A DNA stretch of 10,854 nt from assembly GCA_040753075.1 (NCBI GenBank), contig JBFMHA010000091.1:1-10854 (forward strand), read 5' to 3'. This document shows positions 8,309 through 10,854 of this stretch, piece after piece. The stretch is from UBA6814 sp040753075 (GTDB lineage Bacteria; Desulfobacterota; Desulfovibrionia; Desulfovibrionales; Desulfovibrionaceae). The position numbers were made by a program, and so were the translations under genes. The notes beneath the pieces were generated by a model. The model saw only the letters and a list, made by a program, of their open reading frames with translations. It did no database searches and was not told the origin of the DNA. Numbering within the stretch: position 1 is the stretch's first letter; each line of letters opens with the position of its first letter.

Positions 8309-8596
8309 CTAGTCCCTCATGGTTTCCTTGATGCCCTTGACCATCCGGTCGTAGGCCCCGTTGGCCCAGGCCACGTAGGCGCCGGTCAGGGCCCAGGCGG
8401 ACACGATCACGGCGATGCCCACCGGGATCCACAGGGTCATGCTCCCGCCGGCCACCTTGCCGGAGAGCAGCTCCTTGTCGAAGGCCAGGATGAGCACGAA
8501 GCCGTAGTAGATGAGGAGCATCACGGCGGTCAGGCTCAGGGAGACCGTCCAGCGCTTGCGTACGAGTTCGTCGAATTTCGCCTTGTCCAACTGCAT
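8309..8596 (-). CDS. yjcH: DUF485 inner-membrane protein (YjcH), ActP partner
   Basis: This small membrane protein of 95 residues has two hydrophobic helices at about 18-39 and 55-77, a charged N terminus (MQLDKAKFDELVRKRW) and a charged C terminus. This is the DUF485/YjcH pattern, encoded just before actP in many bacteria and thought to assist the symporter; its molecular role is not established. I place the start at the ATG at 8596, which has GGGGGTG close upstream. A GTG at 8614 would add six residues (MNLGVG). The stop codon lies three bases before actP, so the two are almost certainly translated from one message. Confidence 0.88.
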   Translation of the reverse strand: MQLDKAKFDELVRKRWTVSLSLTAVMLLIYYGFVLILAFDKELLSGKVAGGSMTLWIPVGIAVIVSAWALTGAYVAWANGAYDRMVKGIKETMRD

Positions 8597-8620
8597 ACCC
8601 ACCCCCAGGTTCACGCGTTT

Positions 8621-8644
8621 GCGGCCGGGCGCAAGCCCGGCCGC
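8621..8644 (-). promoter_or_regulatory. Perfect hairpin in the yjcH-actP leader
   Basis: Bases 8621-8630 (GCGGCCGGGC) pair perfectly with 8635-8644 (GCCCGGCCGC), a 10-bp stem with a four-base loop. In the minus-strand message the loop is TTGC and the hairpin ends about 24 bases before the ATG, next to the ribosome-binding region. It is followed by AAACG rather than a T-run, so it is not a good terminator. It may protect the 5' end of the message or control ribosome access. A weak promoter-like pair (TTGAGG at 8684-8679, with TAGATG at 8660-8655) lies just upstream. Confidence 0.5.
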
Positions 8645-8709
8645 GGAATTTGCCCATCTAGGGGGGGATCGGGCAAGACCTCAACCCATTTTGGGTGAAC
8701 GGCAGCAAA

Positions 8710-8735
8710 CCCCAGGCCCAACGGCCGTCCTGGGG
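8710..8735 (-). terminator. Possible terminator after the RHS remnant
   Basis: CCCCAGG (8710-8716) pairs with CCTGGGG (8729-8735), with further pairing possible inside the loop (GGCC/GGCC). On the minus strand the stem is followed by TTTGCTG, a short T-run. The position, about 40 bases after the end of the RHS remnant and before the yjcH promoter region, suits a terminator isolating the acetate operon from RHS transcription. Confidence 0.4.
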
Positions 8736-8772
8736 CCGGGGACGGCGGGAGCAGGGCGGTGGGGGGAGAAGG

Positions 8773-9075
8773 CTAGCGTTGGCGCGCCATACGGCGCATC
8801 CGGAGGCGCGCCGGGACAATGCCCAGGCGGGGCGGCTGGTTATGGCCGACTGTCGGGTCGTAGTCGCGGTGGAGGAAGCGGACGAGGCCGGTGAAGCGGT
8901 CGCGCAGGCCGCCCCTCTCCCCCTCCATGGCCGCCACGACCTTGAGGCTGCCCGCCTGGTCGTAGCCGAGGAGGCAGGAGGTGGAGCCTGGCGGAGTCTG
9001 CACGGTCGCGGCGGGGGTATGGGGTGTAAGGTGAAGACCTTCACTGTACAGCTTGGCAAGTATACCGTGTGGCAA
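8773..9075 (-). pseudogene. Decayed RHS core fragment (older tip remnant)
   Basis: Bases 8845-9012 encode a segment closely matching residues 17-103 of the RHS product encoded at 9608-10690: AATVQT, then LLGYDQAGSLKVVAAMEG, then GGLRDRFTGLVRFLHRDYDPTVG. About 31 residues are missing between the two parts, without a change of frame; they correspond to the VVDYDAFGQILSDSNPG block of the better copy. After DPTVG the homology stops, and the GRFTAPDP and DPxGL signatures and any tip are absent. The frame opens from a TTG with no convincing start. It is a remnant, downstream of the newer tip and immunity gene, as expected for displaced RHS ends. It is probably not functional. Confidence 0.8.
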
Positions 9076-9088
9076 ATTTCGCGAATAT

Positions 9089-9553
9089 CTACTTATTTAT
9101 TTTAATAAAAGAAATGTTATTTAGCAGTTGTTCAACCTCGTCAAAGTGATCCTCATCTCCATATAAACATATCTCGCAGTGTTGCTCGGGTATTGTTATG
9201 CACATGCGTGCGCCTAAAGAAAGGCAATCAGTTTTCCATTTATATGCGTTAAGGCTATCGAAGGTTGTGTCTTTGATATATGTTACTGTGCAATTATTTT
9301 CTTTGCGCCCTACGTTATTCATTATAGAAAATTTATCGGAAGTATCATTAATCTCTATTGCAATGTGTACTTTAAAATTTTTATCTTTTGGATATACTGT
9401 TATGGTATTTTTATTGAAATATTGAAAGTAGTATCCATGTGGAATGGTAACCATAATATTATTCCAGTATAAAGTCGGTTCGTTCCCATAGCTTTTTGCC
9501 AGCATTGCGAAAAATAAAATAATAACAACTAGCGTGTTATAAAAAATTTTCAT
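9089..9553 (-). CDS. Small secreted AT-rich protein, candidate RHS immunity protein
   Basis: I do not recognise a family for this 154-residue protein. It begins with a clear signal peptide: lysine at position 2, the hydrophobic stretch LVVIILFFAMLA, and likely cleavage after AKSYG near residue 23. The mature part is mixed alpha/beta in appearance, with five cysteines (in NNC, TDC, RMC, QHC and EIC) that could form disulfides in the periplasm, and ends in EVEQLLNNISFIKINK. The ATG at 9553 has AAAGG seven bases upstream. Base composition is strongly AT-rich and codon use is unlike all other genes here, pointing to transfer. It lies 54 bases after the stop codon of the RHS tip on the same strand, the usual place of the cognate immunity gene. 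A secreted immunity protein would imply that the toxin acts in the periplasm or on the membrane. Gene reality is well supported; the immunity role is inferred from position. Confidence 0.8.
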   Translation of the reverse strand: MKIFYNTLVVIILFFAMLAKSYGNEPTLYWNNIMVTIPHGYYFQYFNKNTITVYPKDKNFKVHIAIEINDTSDKFSIMNNVGRKENNCTVTYIKDTTFDSLNAYKWKTDCLSLGARMCITIPEQHCEICLYGDEDHFDEVEQLLNNISFIKINK

Positions 9554-9569
9554 GACGTTACCTTTAAAT

Positions 9570-9601
9570 GCGCTCTGGACTCCAGTTGAAATCCAGAGCG
9601 C
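9570..9601 (-). promoter_or_regulatory. Inverted repeat between RHS tip and immunity candidate
   Basis: GCGCTCTGGA (9570-9579) is perfectly complementary to TCCAGAGCGC (9592-9601), with a 12-base loop. It begins seven bases after the RHS stop codon. On the minus strand it is followed by ATTTAAAGG and then the ribosome-binding site and ATG of the small gene. It could be a weak terminator or attenuator, an RNA-processing site that lets the two products be made at different levels, or a trace of the event that inserted the AT-rich gene. Confidence 0.55.
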
Positions 9602-9607
9602 TGATAG

Positions 9608-10690
9608 TTAAGGTTTAGTTGCCAGACCAACTCCAGCTTTCCCAACTGATCCTGCCGCTCGGAACATGGAACCGCGATCAGTTCCATGATCATCGAGAAA
9701 TTTCCACGCGTCGCTATTCGGGTTATCAACAGACTGCTTTGACATGGCATTAAGTCGCGCCATATCAATATCCTGTTGATTCATGTTTGCTACCGCGTCG
9801 CGAGCGTCTAATGCAGTGCCTACCGCTCCTGCGACGCTAGCTCCAGACTTAACAACCTTAAGAGCATCCGACCCGGCCGGGGTCTTCAGCGCTTTGACGA
9901 CCTTGCTGTCAACATGCCCACCTGCAGACGATAGATCTTTCGCAGTGTTGATCGTGACAGTCGCGGCCTGGGAAGCGGCATCCGCAGTCCCCACGATCAC
10001 ATCCTTCTGGTTCGGTTGCGGGCTTTGGTCCCACCAATCCTTGACGGCTTGCCACTTGTCGGAAAGCCACCCTCCCCCGTTGTCGTTAGGTGAACCTGGC
10101 TCGCCACCCTGTGGTTGCGACCCGGTCTCCGCCCACCAGTCCGCCTCCTGATCGGGCATGGTCGAGTGCGTCGAGTCATGGGCCGGGGCGTTGGCCGGAG
10201 TGGCGACGGTGGTCATGCGGAGCAGGTCCTCGTCCAGCGTCAGGGGGCGGTTGCCCTGTCCGTGCGCGGTCTTCTCCTTCAGCCCCTCCGGATCCACCCT
10301 CCCCACCGGGTCGTCCACGCAGTAGTCGTAGAGGTCGTGGTCGCCTCCCGTATCGCCGAGGGGGTCGGGGGCGGTGAACCTTCCCACGGTCGGGTCGTAG
10401 TCGCGGTGGAGGAAGCGGACGAGGCCGGTGAACTTGTCCCTCAAACCTCCCGCGAAGGCAATCGGCATGAAGAGGCCCGGGTTGGAGTCGGACAGGATCT
10501 GGCCGAAGGCGTCGTAGTCCACCACCTTGACCACCCGGCCCTCGCGGGGTCCGTCCATGGCGGCCACGGCCTTGAGGCTGCCCACCTGGTCGTAGCCGAG
10601 GAGGTAGGAGCTTGAGTCGTTGGCGGTCTGCACGGTCGCGGCCCGGGGCAGGCGATGGAGGGACTCTCGGAGTAGGGCGGGTCGGTTCAT
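9608..10690 (-). CDS. 5'-truncated RHS core protein with variable C-terminal tip (orphan RHS cassette)
   Basis: RHS proteins are large shells, usually over a thousand residues, that carry a C-terminal toxin released at a conserved core motif. Only the last part of the core is present here (residues about 17-137), including YLLGYDQVGSLKAV (29-42), VVDYDAFGQ (56-64), GLVRFLHRDYDPTVGRFTA (89-107) and the closing signature DPEGL (133-137). The tip (138-360) has a proline/glycine-rich linker with WW-containing segments (DWW at 218-220), an alanine/valine-rich part, and a mildly hydrophobic glycine stretch near 281-296. I recognise no toxin family or catalytic motif in it. GC content falls along the tip. 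The ATG at 10690 lacks a good ribosome binding site, and an in-frame TGA lies at 10726-10724, so the N-terminal shell is missing and this may be a silent cassette. The candidate immunity gene follows. Confidence 0.82.
   Translation of the reverse strand: MNRPALLRESLHRLPRAATVQTANDSSSYLLGYDQVGSLKAVAAMDGPREGRVVKVVDYDAFGQILSDSNPGLFMPIAFAGGLRDKFTGLVRFLHRDYDPTVGRFTAPDPLGDTGGDHDLYDYCVDDPVGRVDPEGLKEKTAHGQGNRPLTLDEDLLRMTTVATPANAPAHDSTHSTMPDQEADWWAETGSQPQGGEPGSPNDNGGGWLSDKWQAVKDWWDQSPQPNQKDVIVGTADAASQAATVTINTAKDLSSAGGHVDSKVVKALKTPAGSDALKVVKSGASVAGAVGTALDARDAVANMNQQDIDMARLNAMSKQSVDNPNSDAWKFLDDHGTDRGSMFRAAGSVGKAGVGLATKP
10280..10642 (-). other. RHS core segment shared with the remnant
   Basis: This stretch encodes the conserved RHS core end (AATVQT through DPEGL). 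Bases 10382-10642 are the part shared with 8845-9012. In both copies the similarity begins abruptly at the same codons, those for AATVQT, over the common string TCTGCACGGTCGCGGC (8997-9012 and 10627-10642). Sequence further upstream is unrelated or only weakly similar. Confidence 0.75.
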
Positions 10691-10854
10691 GTCGTCTCTT
10701 GGGCCTGCCGTCTGCGGACTCCCTCAACAGTCCGTTGCAAAAGTCGGTTTTCAGCCCATCCCGATGAGGGCGACGGCTACCGGGGCAGGTTGTTGGTGTT
10801 GGTTGAGGGTGACCAGTACGACGAGCAGCAGGGGAGTCGAGGCGTGAGGGATTG
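10691..10854. other. Right-hand end, no confident gene
   Basis: No secure gene is seen here. On the minus strand a frame running from the window edge to a TGA at 10753-10751 reads as a hydrophobic C terminus (PLLLVVLVTLNQHQQPAPVA, then VALIGMG), which could be the end of a membrane protein encoded outside the window. The evidence is only about 34 codons. The RHS frame is closed by a TGA at 10726-10724, so no upstream RHS shell joins in frame. Confidence 0.35.

Noticed and set aside
8671..8686. A sigma-54-like GG-N10-GC pattern (GGG...TTGCC) upstream of yjcH on the minus strand
   Set aside because: Only the GG and TTGC match; the rest of the -24 element is absent, and such spacing is common by chance in GC-rich DNA.
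9608..10279. Assignment of the RHS tip to a known nuclease, deaminase or ADP-ribosyltransferase toxin
   Set aside because: No HNH, HxE/CxxC or R-S-E-type motif could be identified in the tip; naming a class would be guesswork.
10176..10727. A 183-codon minus-strand frame overlapping the RHS core
   Set aside because: It is an off-frame shadow; the alternative frame carries all RHS signatures.

Overview
The window is high-GC bacterial chromosome, apart from one AT-rich gene and one AT-rich promoter region. All but one of its real genes lie on the minus strand. The mix of genes is a periplasmic family 3 binding protein beside a PAS-containing chemoreceptor, a YjcH/ActP acetate permease pair, a Ste24-type M48 protease, a Mut7-C RNase and an RHS locus with a YLLGYDQVGSLKAV-type core. 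This mix suggests a Gram-negative deltaproteobacterium, probably a Desulfovibrionales member. That placement is inferred from sequence style; no marker gene is present.

Layout by coordinate. 1-207 is one copy of a GC-rich repeat of about 210 bp, lying just 3' of a methyl-accepting chemotaxis protein (235-2547, minus). Upstream of the chemoreceptor is a secreted solute-binding protein (2674-3453, minus); a strong hairpin lies between the two. Next comes a 600-bp gene-free stretch. Its first part is an AT-rich promoter region for the binding protein. Its second part holds one full and one partial copy of the same GC-rich repeat, ending at the stop codon of pgpA (4057-4560, minus). pgpA follows an M48 protease (4593-5882, minus). 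The protease start codon directly abuts that of the only plus-strand gene, a Ub-Mut7-C RNase protein (5883-6677). A bidirectional terminator (6708-6735) separates the RNase gene from the convergent yjcH-actP operon (6758-8596, minus).

The accessory part lies beyond 8700. It holds a 5'-truncated RHS core with a variable C-terminal tip (9608-10690, minus), then a small, very AT-rich gene for a secreted protein (9089-9553, minus), then a second, decayed RHS core fragment (8773-9075, minus). This is the arrangement expected of a polymorphic-toxin locus that has exchanged tips: an orphan core plus tip, its immunity gene, and the remnant of an older tip. Neither the tip nor the putative immunity protein resembles a family I can name, so this pair is the best candidate for something undescribed.

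How the genes may work together. The binding protein and chemoreceptor may form a sensing unit. M48 protease and PgpA are both membrane enzymes and are probably co-transcribed. YjcH and ActP form an acetate/monocarboxylate uptake unit. The RHS segment is a separate interbacterial-competition module in decay or turnover.
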